Assembly: GCF_019710585.1 (NCBI RefSeq)
Contig: NZ_JAIFZQ010000002.1
Location: 155,481 to 219,480 of the forward strand
Source of the DNA: Arthrobacter sp. MAHUQ-56
Lineage (GTDB): Bacteria; Actinomycetota; Actinomycetes; Actinomycetales; Micrococcaceae
Length of the DNA stretch: 64,000 nucleotides
Direction of reading: 5' to 3'
Part shown: piece by piece, positions 8,684-18,196 of the stretch
Layout of the letters: each line of letters starts with the position of its first letter
Position numbering within the stretch: the stretch's first letter is position 1
Program-made: the position numbers and the translations under genes
Notes under the pieces: generated by a model
Database searches by the model: none
Told to the model about the DNA's origin: nothing
Seen by the model: only the letters and a program-made list of their open reading frames with translations

Positions 8684-9709
8684 CTAGGAGGCCATGTCGC
8701 CGTCGTTCTTCGCCGGCGGCTGGGCGGCGGCGTGGCTGCCACCCTCCGCATGGCTGTCCTTCGCCTTGGCCTTGTTGGACGGCAGTGCCTTGAGCAACGG
8801 CGTCAGGACGGCCATGACGATGCCGCCCCAAAGAACCCCGAGCACCGCGGAGCAGAGGGTGTTGACGAGCCAGGCAAGGAAGCCGCCCGCCACGGGAATG
8901 CCGGCGAACGGGTGCTCGAGGGCGTGGACCAGGTCGTACGGCGCGTGCCAGCCGAGATCGTGCGATCCCTGCAGCATGATGTGGCCGCCCACCCAGAGCA
9001 TGGCGATCGTCCCGATGAAGGTGATGGCGCCCAGCACGGCAGGCATTCCCCGCACCAGCATTTCGCCAAAGCGCTGGGAGCTTGCCGAGTCCTTGGCGGC
9101 AAGGTGCATGCCGACGTCGTCCATTTTCACGATGAGGGCGACGGCGCCGTAGACGGCCACGGTGATCACTATCGCCACGACGACCAGGATCAGCGCCCGG
9201 ACCCACAGGGAGGCATCGGGAACCTCGTTCATGGCAATCACCATGATCTCGCAGGACAGAATGAAGTCGGTGGTGATGGCGCCCTTTACTACTTTGGATT
9301 CGGCGTCGGCGCCCCGGTCCACGGCAGGCGAGTCTTCGTCGGCCTCGTGGTGGCCGCGCAGTTTGTGCCAGACCTTCTCCGCGCCCTCGTAGCAGAGGTA
9401 GGTGCCGCCCAGCATGAGGATGAACGGGATGATCCAGGGGATGAAGGCGCTGATCAGCAGCAGTGCCGGCAGGATGATCAGCAGCTTGTTCCGCAGCGAG
9501 CCCCAAAAGATCTTCTTGATCATCGGCAGTTCGCGGGACGGGTCGGCCCCGGACACGTACTGGGGCGTGACCGCGGCGTCGTCAATCACCACGCCCGCCG
9601 CCTTGGTGCCGGCCTTGGCAGCTCCGGCGGCCACATCATCCACCGATGCGGCTGCGATGCGCGCCAAGGCGGCAATGTCGTCGAGCAAGGCTACGAGGCC
9701 GCCGCTCAC
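8684..9709 (-). CDS. DUF808 (YedI-like) inner membrane protein
   Basis: The protein has 341 residues with GTG start at 9709. The start MSGGLVALLDDIAALARIAA is the invariant opening of the DUF808 family. It is followed by a soluble stretch with DDAAVTPQYVSG and then by about eight membrane segments, including LIILPALLLISAFIPWIIPF and AITFIGTIAMLWVGG. The C-terminal 35 residues are polar. The function of DUF808 proteins is not known to me. The gene stands alone between the terminator at 8657 and the end of the fructan operon. Confidence 0.85.
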   Translation of the reverse strand: MSGGLVALLDDIAALARIAAASVDDVAAGAAKAGTKAAGVVIDDAAVTPQYVSGADPSRELPMIKKIFWGSLRNKLLIILPALLLISAFIPWIIPFILMLGGTYLCYEGAEKVWHKLRGHHEADEDSPAVDRGADAESKVVKGAITTDFILSCEIMVIAMNEVPDASLWVRALILVVVAIVITVAVYGAVALIVKMDDVGMHLAAKDSASSQRFGEMLVRGMPAVLGAITFIGTIAMLWVGGHIMLQGSHDLGWHAPYDLVHALEHPFAGIPVAGGFLAWLVNTLCSAVLGVLWGGIVMAVLTPLLKALPSNKAKAKDSHAEGGSHAAAQPPAKNDGDMAS

Positions 9710-9867
9710 TGGTCCGCTCCGCAGTGCCCGGAGGTTGATGGCGTCACTTGAAGGTCTCGGTCGAGGCGCATGATTGGCATGCTCGGAGTATATGTTGGCC
9801 GCCCGACCTGCCGCCCACCGGGCCGCGGCTCCGCCTGCCCTCCCCTTGACCGGGAACCCCTTTCGCG

Positions 9868-11205
9868 TTAGCCGCCGATTGCGGGCGTGGCCCTTAAGGC
9901 GTTGGCGGTCCTGTCCGCAATCACCTGCGCTTCCGTTCCCGAGTCGAGGATCGTGTTCCGGGCTGATGCGGGATCAACCACGACGACCACAACCGCAAGC
10001 CCTTCCGAAGCCCCGGTAGCCAGCAGGGCGTCCACCTGCGCCGAGAAACAGGAGTCGCTGGAGCTGGCGTGCACGTCCAGCGCCACCACATGGTTGTTGG
10101 AGACGAAGTTGCCTGTCCCTTCGGTCAAACGGATGATGACCGGTGTGGCACCTTCAGGACGGATGCTCTGTGAATCGATGACCTCCGAGAAGTGGTTTCC
10201 GATGACGGAGTTGTTGTTGCCATTGATGGTCAGAAGCCCGTGAAGGTCGTCCAGTCCATTGTCGACCTCCAGGAAGGGCGTCCAGGGCTCGTGGTCCCGC
10301 AGGAAGTGGTTGGTGGCCACGAGATTCTCGGAACTGTTGTCGGCCAGGATCACCATGCCGGGGTAGAACGAATGCAGGCGGTTGTTGCTGACGCTCGAGC
10401 GCGTGACCCCGCGCAGATAAACGCTGCTCGCACCGCGGGGGAAGACGTTGTTCGCTGTGATCAGTAGGCCGCCGTGGTTCTCGGCGTAGATCGAGTGGCC
10501 CTTGAAGCCTGCCCCTATCAGGTTGTCGGTGATCTTTGACGCCTGTCCCCAGCCGCGCAGCTCGATGCAGCTTCCGCATTCGGCGATGAAGTTGTCATGG
10601 ATGGACAGCGCATCCGCATTGTGGATGGTGAGGGCGTTTTCCAGGTACACGAAACCCATGCCGTTGACGCGGAAGGAGTCGTTGGCGCTGGCCACATGAA
10701 TGCCGGTCCTGCCGTTGACGTAGGTGTTTTCCGGATGCAGGGAGGAGCCGTCCGCTGTGAAGTGCAGCCCGTCTATGCAGAAGTCCGAGAATTCCACCGA
10801 GCTGATCCTCGGGCTGCCGCTGCGTTCAACGTAGAAGGCTGCTCCCTTGGCAGGGTCGTCCGCGGCGGGGGGAAGGTCAACGAGGATGCGGCTCCCTCCG
10901 GGCCACAGCTCATGCAGGTCGGGCCATTCGTCCTCGGGAACGTTGAAGCGGATGCTCGACGACGTGAAGCCGTGTCCCGAGCCCTGGATCCTGAGGAAGC
11001 TGATGTCGATCAGCACCTGCGTGCGAAGACGGTAGTCCCCTGGCGGGATGTAGATCACCGCTCCCGGCTTTCCGCCGCTGTCCACGTTGGTGTCGGTTTG
11101 CCGGTGCTTGATGTCGGCGATGATGCTGTTGATGACTTCGCCGACATCCTTGGACGCGTTGCCGACTGGCCATGCTGTCACGTCGTAGTAGTTGCTGCTT
11201 GGCAT
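9868..11205 (-). CDS. Difructose-anhydride III hydrolase / inulin fructotransferase family
   Basis: The product has 445 residues from ATG 11205, which follows AAGGAAGAAGCA. Its core reads like Arthrobacter inulin fructotransferases: GDYRLRTQVLIDISFL, NDSFRVNGMGFVYLENAL, DNFIAECGSCIEL, AENHGGLLITANN, NNRLHSFYPGM and NGLDDLHGLL, a right-handed parallel beta-helix. Asp204 and Glu215, spaced as the Asp/Glu catalytic pair of the family, are both present. Secreted inulin fructotransferases carry a signal peptide; this protein has none and should be cytoplasmic. Its operon supplies an importer, a fructosidase and a sugar kinase. I therefore prefer DFA III hydrolase (DFA III to inulobiose) over inulin depolymerisation. 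Choosing between the two activities from sequence alone is not certain. Confidence 0.82.
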   Translation of the reverse strand: MPSSNYYDVTAWPVGNASKDVGEVINSIIADIKHRQTDTNVDSGGKPGAVIYIPPGDYRLRTQVLIDISFLRIQGSGHGFTSSSIRFNVPEDEWPDLHELWPGGSRILVDLPPAADDPAKGAAFYVERSGSPRISSVEFSDFCIDGLHFTADGSSLHPENTYVNGRTGIHVASANDSFRVNGMGFVYLENALTIHNADALSIHDNFIAECGSCIELRGWGQASKITDNLIGAGFKGHSIYAENHGGLLITANNVFPRGASSVYLRGVTRSSVSNNRLHSFYPGMVILADNSSENLVATNHFLRDHEPWTPFLEVDNGLDDLHGLLTINGNNNSVIGNHFSEVIDSQSIRPEGATPVIIRLTEGTGNFVSNNHVVALDVHASSSDSCFSAQVDALLATGASEGLAVVVVVVDPASARNTILDSGTEAQVIADRTANALRATPAIGG

Positions 11206-11228
11206 TGCTTCTTCCTTGTGGTGATGCA

Positions 11229-12179
11229 TCATTGGGCCATCGTCTGGTGCTCAGGGAGATCGTCCTGCAGTTCCTCCAGAGTGGGCGGCTGGGCGCCCGG
11301 GCGGCGTACTGTGATGGCCGCCGCCTTGGATGCCATGCGGCCCAGCGACTCCAGCACCGAGGGCGCCAGACCGTCCGCTCCCCGCATAAGCAGGCCGTAA
11401 ATCAGGGCAGACATGTACGAGTCGCCTGCCCCGATGGTGTCCACGACGGCAGACTTAACCGGGGGAACGCTGACCCGCGCGCCCGCAGTGGTGAGCAGTG
11501 ATCCCTCCGCTCCCATGGTGACTGCGACCAGACCGGCCCCCAGTCCGAGAATCCGTTGGGAGACCTCGTCCGGGGACAGCCGCGGATAGAGCCACCGCGC
11601 GTCCTCATCGCTGAGCTTAACCGCATCCGTGAACGGGACCAGTACCTCGAAGAGGGTCTGTGCCTCATGGTGGCTGCCGAGCAGGGCGGGGCGGATGTTG
11701 GGATCGTAGGTGACCACGCAGCGCTTGTGCGATTGCCCGAGGAGTTCCCTCACCACTGCCGCTCCCGGTGCCAGGAAGGTGGCAATCGAGCCCGTGTGCA
11801 GCACTTTGGGCAGGATCGCCGGAGCAATCCGCGGAAGGTCCCAGCGGATGTCGAAGTCGTAGTGCGCCGAACCATCCGATGCAAGGACCGCGGTGGCTGT
11901 GGCGGTCGCGCCCAGGTTCCGGGAACCCGGAAGCAGGCGTACCCCTGCGCTTTGAAGGTGTTCCTCGATGGCGGTGGCACGGTGGTCGTTGCCGATCGAG
12001 GTCAGCAACGCAGTATCCGCGCCCAGCCGGCCGAGTCCGTAGGCTACGTTTGCGGGCGATCCGCCGGGGTGCTCCACCGTACCCTCGGGAGAGATAACGA
12101 TGTCCACCAGGGCTTCACCGACAACAACCACGTCACTGCCTGGTTTGGCGTCAGCGCTGGGGTTTTGGGCTGTTGGCAT
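11229..12179 (-). CDS. PfkB-family sugar kinase, probable fructokinase
   Basis: The protein has 316 residues; AAAGGACG lies just upstream of ATG 12179. It shows the two PfkB signatures: the N-terminal glycine-rich GGSPANVAYGLGRLG (about 38-52) and the C-terminal VDTIGAGDSYMSALIYGL (about 253-270) with the catalytic Asp. ATP-dependent phosphorylation of free fructose is the expected reaction, because the preceding gene makes a fructosidase and the following one a difructose-anhydride enzyme. It lies 11 bases downstream of the GH32 gene and 23 bases upstream of the hydrolase gene, clearly within one operon. Other furanose sugars remain possible. Confidence 0.88.
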   Translation of the reverse strand: MPTAQNPSADAKPGSDVVVVGEALVDIVISPEGTVEHPGGSPANVAYGLGRLGADTALLTSIGNDHRATAIEEHLQSAGVRLLPGSRNLGATATATAVLASDGSAHYDFDIRWDLPRIAPAILPKVLHTGSIATFLAPGAAVVRELLGQSHKRCVVTYDPNIRPALLGSHHEAQTLFEVLVPFTDAVKLSDEDARWLYPRLSPDEVSQRILGLGAGLVAVTMGAEGSLLTTAGARVSVPPVKSAVVDTIGAGDSYMSALIYGLLMRGADGLAPSVLESLGRMASKAAAITVRRPGAQPPTLEELQDDLPEHQTMAQ

Positions 12180-12190
12180 TTTTCGTCCTT

Positions 12191-13774
12191 TCAGGTGAGC
12201 GTTGAGACGGTGAGCTTCTGTATTGTGCCTTGGCCACCCTCAACCGACAGCCAGTTCTCCCGGTTTTCGGCGTCGGGGAAGACAAGGTCGGTCATGACCA
12301 CTTTGCCGCCTTGCGCGAACACCTCCACCGAGCAATGGTCGACGACGATCAGCAGTTTGAGCACGACGTCCTCAAGGACCAGCGGGGCTGACTCGGCCGA
12401 AGCGAACTTTGCATGGAAGCCGGTGCTTCCCGATTGCCTGCGGTCGAGGGTGAGTATGGCATCGGCCGGGTCATAGCTGAGGACAGCGCCCTCTCCGCCG
12501 TCGCTGCTGCCGAAGATCCTCAGGGCGACGCGTTCGGCGTTTCCTGGAAGTATCTCGGCCTCAATGACCTGGGCGCTTCCCGGCACCGCGTCCGGCAACC
12601 GGAAGGCCGTGTCCCGCAACTCAAAGCGGGCTGCGTTCATTTGCTCTGCGGCGCCTCCCGGCCCTTCTCCCCCGCAGAACCCGGCCAGTATGGGTTGCTG
12701 GACCAGCCGGGCGGACCCGTCGACGGCGGTGAGGCGCAGTTCGCGGGCCAGGGTCATCGAGGACCGCCAGGGCGCTGTGGGCAACTGGTTGGCGTAGTCC
12801 CAGTTGTTCATCCAGCCAATGATGATGCGCCGGCCATCCGGAGCGTCGCTGAAGGACACGGAGGCGTAGCAGTCGCGTCCCCAGTCCAGCCACAGGCACT
12901 GCTGCAAGGCTGCAGACGCCGCCGCGGGATCGCCCAGGGCGCTGACCCCCGCCGGCGCCGGAAGTGAGCAGGCGTCCGGAAGGAAGCGGACGCCGTCGAA
13001 AGTCCCCACGAAGTACTGGCCACCGGATCCGCCGGCCACGGCACCGGGGTTGACGTTGATGATCAGCACCCACTTGATGTTCTCCGGGTCCCCGTCCACC
13101 TCCAACGGAAAGAGGTCGGGGCACTCCCATTCGCCGGCATCGGCGTTGGCCGGGCCGAACTCGCTGAGGAATTCCCAGGATATGAGGTCTGCCGAACGGT
13201 AGAAGACCACTTTCTGGTGCTGGGCTTCGACGGCAACCATCACCCAGAAGCCGCCGGCATCCCCGTGGTAGCGGAAGACTTTGGGATCGCGGAAGTTCGG
13301 GGAGTCCCGGGTGAGGACGGGGTTTCCTTCGTATTTGTGCCAGGTCATCCCGTCGTCCGTGCTGTAGGCGAGGGACTGGGCCTGCGTGCCATGGTGTTCT
13401 GCAGCGGCTTTGTAGGCGCTCGTGTAGATGGCAATGAGCGCCGGTGAGTCCGCCGTACCGAACCCGGACGTGTTGCCGTGGTCCACCACCACGCTTCCGG
13501 AGAAAATGTCCTCTTCCTCGTCACAGGCGATGGCCACCGGATGCTCAGTCCAGTGCAGCAAGTCGCGGGAGGTGGCGTGGCCCCAGGACATGTTGCCCCA
13601 GACGTTGCCGAATGGGTTGTTCTGGAAGAAGAGATGGTAGAGGCCGTTGTGGAAGACCAGGCCGTTGGGATCGTTCAGCCAGGTGTCCCTTGCCGTGAAG
13701 TGGATGGCAGGCCGGAACCTGGAGGTTTCCGCCGGGGCTGTTTCCGGGCGTGCGGCATCAAGGCAGCTGGTCAT
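12191..13774 (-). CDS. GH32 beta-fructofuranosidase, intracellular
   Basis: The product has 527 residues. The three GH32 acidic motifs are intact: WLNDPNG (nucleophile Asp, about 35), FRDPKVF (transition-state Asp, about 165) and WECPDLF (acid/base Glu, about 217). The C-terminal beta-sandwich ends with DHCSVEVFAQGG. No signal peptide is present (the start is MTSCLDAARPETAPAE), so it acts inside the cell on an imported oligosaccharide. With the downstream hydrolase it would split inulobiose or sucrose-like fructosides to free fructose for the PfkB kinase. A degenerate copy of the same C-terminal domain lies upstream of the operon at 18476-18640. Confidence 0.92.
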   Translation of the reverse strand: MTSCLDAARPETAPAETSRFRPAIHFTARDTWLNDPNGLVFHNGLYHLFFQNNPFGNVWGNMSWGHATSRDLLHWTEHPVAIACDEEEDIFSGSVVVDHGNTSGFGTADSPALIAIYTSAYKAAAEHHGTQAQSLAYSTDDGMTWHKYEGNPVLTRDSPNFRDPKVFRYHGDAGGFWVMVAVEAQHQKVVFYRSADLISWEFLSEFGPANADAGEWECPDLFPLEVDGDPENIKWVLIINVNPGAVAGGSGGQYFVGTFDGVRFLPDACSLPAPAGVSALGDPAAASAALQQCLWLDWGRDCYASVSFSDAPDGRRIIIGWMNNWDYANQLPTAPWRSSMTLARELRLTAVDGSARLVQQPILAGFCGGEGPGGAAEQMNAARFELRDTAFRLPDAVPGSAQVIEAEILPGNAERVALRIFGSSDGGEGAVLSYDPADAILTLDRRQSGSTGFHAKFASAESAPLVLEDVVLKLLIVVDHCSVEVFAQGGKVVMTDLVFPDAENRENWLSVEGGQGTIQKLTVSTLT

Positions 13775-13815
13775 GGTCAGGCGTTTCCTCTGGGGACGTG
13801 GGGTGGGCAGGGTGC

Positions 13816-14868
13816 CTACTGGCGGGGAGCCGTGATGGAATCACGGACCACCAGGGGGCAGCCCAGGATGGTCGGGTGGAGCGCCATGAGGGAAAGGTCG
13901 GTCTTCCCCTCCACGGCGTCAATCAGGTGCTCGGCGGCCCAGGCACCCATCTCGTAATGCGGCAGGGCCACGGTGGTCAGGGCCGGGTACAGGTTGGCGG
14001 CGATCAGTTCCTGGTCATCGAAGCCCACTATTGAAAGGTCATCCGGGATGCTGAGTCCCAGCTCGGCAGCGGCGCGGTAGGCGCCCATCGCCATCCGGTC
14101 GTTGTAGCAGAACAAGGCCGTTGGCATGTCGGCGCGGTCCTTCCGGGACAGCATCCGCCGGGCCGCTTCATAGCCGCCCTGCACCTCGGACGGCTCGGAC
14201 TCGACGGGTGCGGCGTCGCCGTCGAGCCCTGCTTCGTTCAGTGTGGCCCGGAAGGCGCTGAGCCGCTGGCGGGTGGCGGGGACGTCGTCGGTGTTGTTGA
14301 GGAATCCGATCCGCCGGTGCCCGGCCGCGAGCAGGGCTTCCACCGCGGCGCGTGCACCGCCTTCCTCGTCCGGGATTACGGCCGTGATGTTTCCACCGGT
14401 GGCCACCGAGTCGACCAGGACGGAAGGGACGCTGCCGAGGTTGGCCGGGAGTTCCACATTCCGGTGGTACATCGTGGCGTACAGGATCCCATCCACCCGC
14501 CGGTCCAGGAGTGCCGCGATGTCGGCCTGCCGGGATTCAAGGCTCGCCGAGCCAGAGGTGTTGATCACGATCAGGTTGTACCCCCGGGCCTTGGCGGCCT
14601 CATCCGCGCCCAGGATGATCCGGCCGGCGTGCGGCGTGGTGGCGATGTCCTCGCTGACCAGGCCCAGCATGCCTGTCCGCTGGGTGCGAAGGGCCTGGGC
14701 AAGGCGGTTGGGACCGTAACCAAGCTCCTCCGCAACGGTCCTGACCTTGTCCCGGGTTTTGGGACTGATCCGGGCATAGGAAACCTCGTTGAGGACGTGG
14801 GAGACAGTGGTGACGGAGACGCCGGCGGCGACGGCCACGTCCTTGATATTGATGTTCTTGTTGCTCAT
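13816..14868 (-). CDS. LacI-family transcriptional regulator of the fructan operon
   Basis: The protein has 350 residues. The LacI helix-turn-helix opens the chain (INIKDVAVAAGVSVTTVSHV, about 5-25) with the hinge helix at about 50-60 (GPNRLAQALRT). It is followed by a periplasmic-binding-protein-like sugar domain that includes DGILYATMYHRN, GFLNNTDDVPATRQRL and the typical C-terminal DDLSIVGFDDQELIA. It lies in the middle of the operon it probably represses. A 17-bp palindrome upstream of the first operon gene (18197-18213) is the likely operator, so the protein would autoregulate. The effector is probably the imported sugar or fructose. Confidence 0.9.
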   Translation of the reverse strand: MSNKNINIKDVAVAAGVSVTTVSHVLNEVSYARISPKTRDKVRTVAEELGYGPNRLAQALRTQRTGMLGLVSEDIATTPHAGRIILGADEAAKARGYNLIVINTSGSASLESRQADIAALLDRRVDGILYATMYHRNVELPANLGSVPSVLVDSVATGGNITAVIPDEEGGARAAVEALLAAGHRRIGFLNNTDDVPATRQRLSAFRATLNEAGLDGDAAPVESEPSEVQGGYEAARRMLSRKDRADMPTALFCYNDRMAMGAYRAAAELGLSIPDDLSIVGFDDQELIAANLYPALTTVALPHYEMGAWAAEHLIDAVEGKTDLSLMALHPTILGCPLVVRDSITAPRQ

Positions 14869-14950
14869 CTGTCTCCCACGTCCTTATGGTCGGTGATGCC
14901 CCTGGGGGTTACCAGTAGGCTACTCGTTGGTGGTCTAACCCTTGCCGGCG

Positions 14951-15901
14951 CTAGCCCTTGACGGCGCCGAGCGTCATGCCGGCGACAATCCTGCGCTGCA
15001 GCAGCAGCGTGAGGAGGATGACCGGGATGGAATAGACCGCGGCCAGCGCCGTCATTGATCCCCAGTCCAGTCCGAACTGGGTCTGGAAGTTCGCGATCAC
15101 CACGGGGGTGGTCTGCGAACGGATCGCCGTCATCAGGAGCGCGAAGAGGAATTCGTTCCAGGAGGCCAGGAAGGCGAAGATCGCTGTGACGGCGATGCCG
15201 CCGGAGACCACCGGGATCACGACCCGCCACAGGGCTCCAAGCCTGCTGCAGCCATCCACCGTGGCAGCCTCCTCCAGGTCTTTCGGCACCGCTTCGAAGA
15301 AGCTGGACATCAGCCAGATCGAAAGCGGCAGCGAGATGGTGGTGTGCGCGATGGACAGGGCAATGGGTGTGTCGGCCAGGCCCATTGATGCCATCATGGA
15401 CGCCAGCGGGATGCCGATCGCCACCGGCGGCACCATGCGGGTGACCAGCGCGGCCATGATGAAGATCCGGCCGCTGAGGGTCTTGTACCGGGTGATGCCG
15501 TAGGCCGCCGGTACCGCCAGCACAAGGGAGAGCACGGTGCTGATGATGGCTGTCTGGATGCTGTTGATGAAGGAGGCCGGCACACCGCTGCGGCCCAGCG
15601 CGTTGGCGTAGTTCTCCAGCGTCCACTCCTTGGGCAGGATGGTCGGCGGTACCGCAATGGTGTCGATCGGCGTCTTGAAGGACGTGAACAGCAGGTACAG
15701 GAACGGGAAGCCGTAGAGCACCATCGCGGCTGCGAGCAGGACCCACAGCAGAGTCCGGGTGCTCCGGCGGCCGGCTTCCAGTCCCTCGCGGTTGGTGCCG
15801 CGGCGCCTTCGCAATGGAACGACGGCGGCCGGCACTGAAGGTACCGCCCCCGCCCTGGCCGGTGTGCCGGCGTCGTGCGTTGTTCTTTCCGCGACGCGCA
15901 T
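14951..15901 (-). CDS. ABC sugar transporter permease (MalG type)
   Basis: The protein has 316 residues. The N-terminal 45 residues are polar and the rest has six membrane helices. The inner-membrane EAA loop reads EEAATVDGCSRLGALWRVVIPVV (about 215-237), which contacts the ATPase. The chain is of the carbohydrate uptake CUT1 type. Its start overlaps the stop of the other permease by one base (TGATG), showing translational coupling. No ATPase gene is present in the operon, so a shared MsmK-type ATPase encoded elsewhere must energise it. Confidence 0.9.
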   Translation of the reverse strand: MRVAERTTHDAGTPARAGAVPSVPAAVVPLRRRRGTNREGLEAGRRSTRTLLWVLLAAAMVLYGFPFLYLLFTSFKTPIDTIAVPPTILPKEWTLENYANALGRSGVPASFINSIQTAIISTVLSLVLAVPAAYGITRYKTLSGRIFIMAALVTRMVPPVAIGIPLASMMASMGLADTPIALSIAHTTISLPLSIWLMSSFFEAVPKDLEEAATVDGCSRLGALWRVVIPVVSGGIAVTAIFAFLASWNEFLFALLMTAIRSQTTPVVIANFQTQFGLDWGSMTALAAVYSIPVILLTLLLQRRIVAGMTLGAVKG

Positions 15902-16788
15902 CAGTTGTCCTTTCCTGGCCGCCAGATGGTGGCCACCGCGAAGAATGCGACGGCGAGCATCGCCAGCAGGTAGATGGTGCCCATGGCGCTGGCCAGCCCC
16001 GGATCGCCGAAGCGGATCATGGTGCGGTAGATGAGCAGGCTCATGGTCTCCGAGGCCGACTGCGGGCCGCCGTTGGTCTGGATGAGGATGGTGTCGAACG
16101 CCCTCGCCGCGTCGATTCCGCGAACCACCAGCGCCACGGCGATGACGGGGCGGAGCAGCGGCAGGATGATGCGGAACAGCAGGGCCGGTGCCCGCGCACC
16201 GTCCAGCCGGGCCGCCTCGATGAGGTCACCGGGGATGTTTTGCAGGCCGGCGAAGAGCACCAGGCACATGAAGGAAGTGGTCAGCCAGATGTCCGGGATG
16301 GCCACCGAGTACAGCACGATGCCGGGGTCCGACAGCCAGCCGATCTGGTTCGGGTTGGACAGGATGCCCGCCTGGTGCAGGAGGGTGCCGATCAGGCCGA
16401 AGTTGTCGATCATCAGGAACTTCCACAAGAGGCCTGCCACGATCGGCGCGATCATCAGCGGGTACATGAACACGGTCCGCCAAATCTGGGAGCTCCTGCC
16501 CAGCATGGTGAACAGCAGCGCCATGCCCAGGCCGAGCGCGAACTCGAGGGACACCACCACCAGGGTGTAGGCAAGAGTCCGCCAGCCAGCGCCCGTGAAG
16601 GCCTCGGAAGCGAAGGCCCGGAAGTAATTGTCCAGGCCCACGAAGTCCCGGGGTCCGCCGGCAATCGGCGAGATCTTGAAGAAACTGTCCGCCACCAGGC
16701 GGAACAGCGGGAAGGCAACAAACACTGCCAGGAACAGCGCCGCTGGGGTCATCAGGAACAATGCGAAGCGGCGATCGGAGATACGCAC
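15901..16788 (-). CDS. ABC sugar transporter permease (MalF type)
   Basis: The product has 295 residues with six hydrophobic segments, starting RRFALFLMTPAALFLAVFVAF. The EAA motif IEAARLDGARAPALLFRIILP (about 190-210) identifies it as an inner-membrane subunit of a CUT1 ABC importer. It lies between the binding-protein gene and the second permease and overlaps the latter by one base. Together with the lipoprotein at 16855-18138 it forms the importer that supplies the GH32, DFA-hydrolase and kinase genes downstream. Confidence 0.9.
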   Translation of the reverse strand: MRISDRRFALFLMTPAALFLAVFVAFPLFRLVADSFFKISPIAGGPRDFVGLDNYFRAFASEAFTGAGWRTLAYTLVVVSLEFALGLGMALLFTMLGRSSQIWRTVFMYPLMIAPIVAGLLWKFLMIDNFGLIGTLLHQAGILSNPNQIGWLSDPGIVLYSVAIPDIWLTTSFMCLVLFAGLQNIPGDLIEAARLDGARAPALLFRIILPLLRPVIAVALVVRGIDAARAFDTILIQTNGGPQSASETMSLLIYRTMIRFGDPGLASAMGTIYLLAMLAVAFFAVATIWRPGKDN

Positions 16789-16854
16789 GGTTTTCTCTTC
16801 CGCTGGTTGGGGCCGCGGCCGGCGCCGGTCATACAGGCGCCGGCCGCGGTGGTC

Positions 16855-18138
16855 TTACTTAAGGAGGCCTTCGATCTGCTTCTTGGCGTCGGCGAGGAGG
16901 GTGGCGGAGTCACCACCGGCGACGGCCTTCTGCAGCATGGGAACCAGCACGGTGTCCACGATCTGCTGCCACTTCTCGGTGGCCGGGCGGGTTGCCGTGG
17001 CCTTGCCGTTGAGGGTTTCGATCAGCGGCTTGAAGCTCTCGTAGCCGGGCTGGTCCTGGTACTTCTCAAAGGCCGAGATGCGGGCTGCCAGGCCCAGGTT
17101 GGATTCGATGCCCTTGTCGTTGTAGTCGTAGGCACACTTGACGAACTTCTTGGCGGCGTCCGCGTTCTTGGTGGCCTTGGGAACGGTGAGGTACCAAGGC
17201 CCGGGAACGCCTCCGACGCCGGCGGAACCGGCGATCATAGGAGCAGTTCCCACCTTGCCTGCCACGGCGGAGTCCTTGGGGATCTGGCGGTAGGCGTGCG
17301 CCCAGAAGCGGGTCATAGCCGTCTTGCCCTGGTTGAAGAGGTTCTGCGCGGCGGCCCAGTCCACCTGGGCGGCGCCGGCGGGGGCGTCCTTGACCAGGCT
17401 GGTGTAGAAGTCCAGGGCTTCCTTGTGGGCGGCGTTGTCGATGACCACGTTGTTCTTGTCATCCAGGACCATGGGCGAGCCGGCCTGCAGGACGTGGGCC
17501 AGCCATTCGGTTTCCACGCCGCCCTTCACGTCGGTTCCATACATCCCGTCCTTGGTGAAGAATTGGGAAATGTCCTGGTACTGCTTCCACGTGGTGGGGG
17601 CTGCGAGGGCGTAGCCGTACTTGGCCTGGAAGTCGGCCTTGTTCTTGGCATCCTCGAAGAGGTCCTTGCGGTAGAGGATGATTTCGGCGTTTGTCCAGGC
17701 AGGCATGCCGATGAAGTGGCCGTTGACGTTGGCTTCCTTGACCAGGGCCGGGAAGATGTCCTTCTTGGCCTCATCGGTGAAGAGTTCGTCGATGGGCTGG
17801 ACGGCGTCCTTGAAGCTGGGCAGCCACACAGAGTCGAGGGCGGCGACGTCGAACGAGACGTTGCCGGAGGAGAATTCGCTGGAGAGGCGGTTGAACATGC
17901 CGTCGTAGGGCAGTTCGACGAAGTTCACGTCGACGCCGGTGTCCTTCTTGCACTGTTCGGCGACGCCCGTGAGTTCGGCGTGGCCGCCGGCTTCGACCAG
18001 GACGTTCACAGTGCTGGTGCCGGCGCTCCCGGACGACGATGCCGGGCCCCCCGCGCCGCACCCGGAGGCGGCCAGTGCTACGGCGGTGCAGATGCCGCCG
18101 ATGGTGGCGAGCCTGGTGATGGTCTTACGAGTGGACAT
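16855..18138 (-). CDS. ABC sugar-binding lipoprotein
   Basis: The product has 427 residues. The first 27 residues are a lipoprotein signal (TITRLATIGGICTAVALAAS) ending in the lipobox Ala-Ala-Ser-Gly-Cys, so the mature protein is anchored by its cysteine to the outer face of the membrane. The rest is a family 1 solute-binding protein with PYDGMFNRLSSEFSSG, FDVAALDSVWLPSF and GMPAWTNAEIILYRKDLF, the typical substrate-cleft regions. It is the first gene of the operon and follows a LacI-type operator. Its ligand is inferred from the downstream enzymes to be a fructose disaccharide or dianhydride. Confidence 0.92.
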   Translation of the reverse strand: MSTRKTITRLATIGGICTAVALAASGCGAGGPASSSGSAGTSTVNVLVEAGGHAELTGVAEQCKKDTGVDVNFVELPYDGMFNRLSSEFSSGNVSFDVAALDSVWLPSFKDAVQPIDELFTDEAKKDIFPALVKEANVNGHFIGMPAWTNAEIILYRKDLFEDAKNKADFQAKYGYALAAPTTWKQYQDISQFFTKDGMYGTDVKGGVETEWLAHVLQAGSPMVLDDKNNVVIDNAAHKEALDFYTSLVKDAPAGAAQVDWAAAQNLFNQGKTAMTRFWAHAYRQIPKDSAVAGKVGTAPMIAGSAGVGGVPGPWYLTVPKATKNADAAKKFVKCAYDYNDKGIESNLGLAARISAFEKYQDQPGYESFKPLIETLNGKATATRPATEKWQQIVDTVLVPMLQKAVAGGDSATLLADAKKQIEGLLK

Positions 18139-18196
18139 CTCTGTCGACTCACTTTCTCTCGAACGGAAATGGCGAGACTGGCTATGGGGTGAAAAA

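Noticed and set aside
9868..11205. Beta-helix protein as a phage tailspike or pectate lyase
   Set aside because: The segment DNFIAECGSCIEL and the whole core match the inulin fructotransferase family, and the operon context is fructose metabolism.
15814..18192. A 792-codon open frame on the plus strand over the ABC transporter genes
   Set aside because: The opposite strand encodes clear ABC permeases and a lipoprotein; the plus-strand product is low-complexity shadow sequence.
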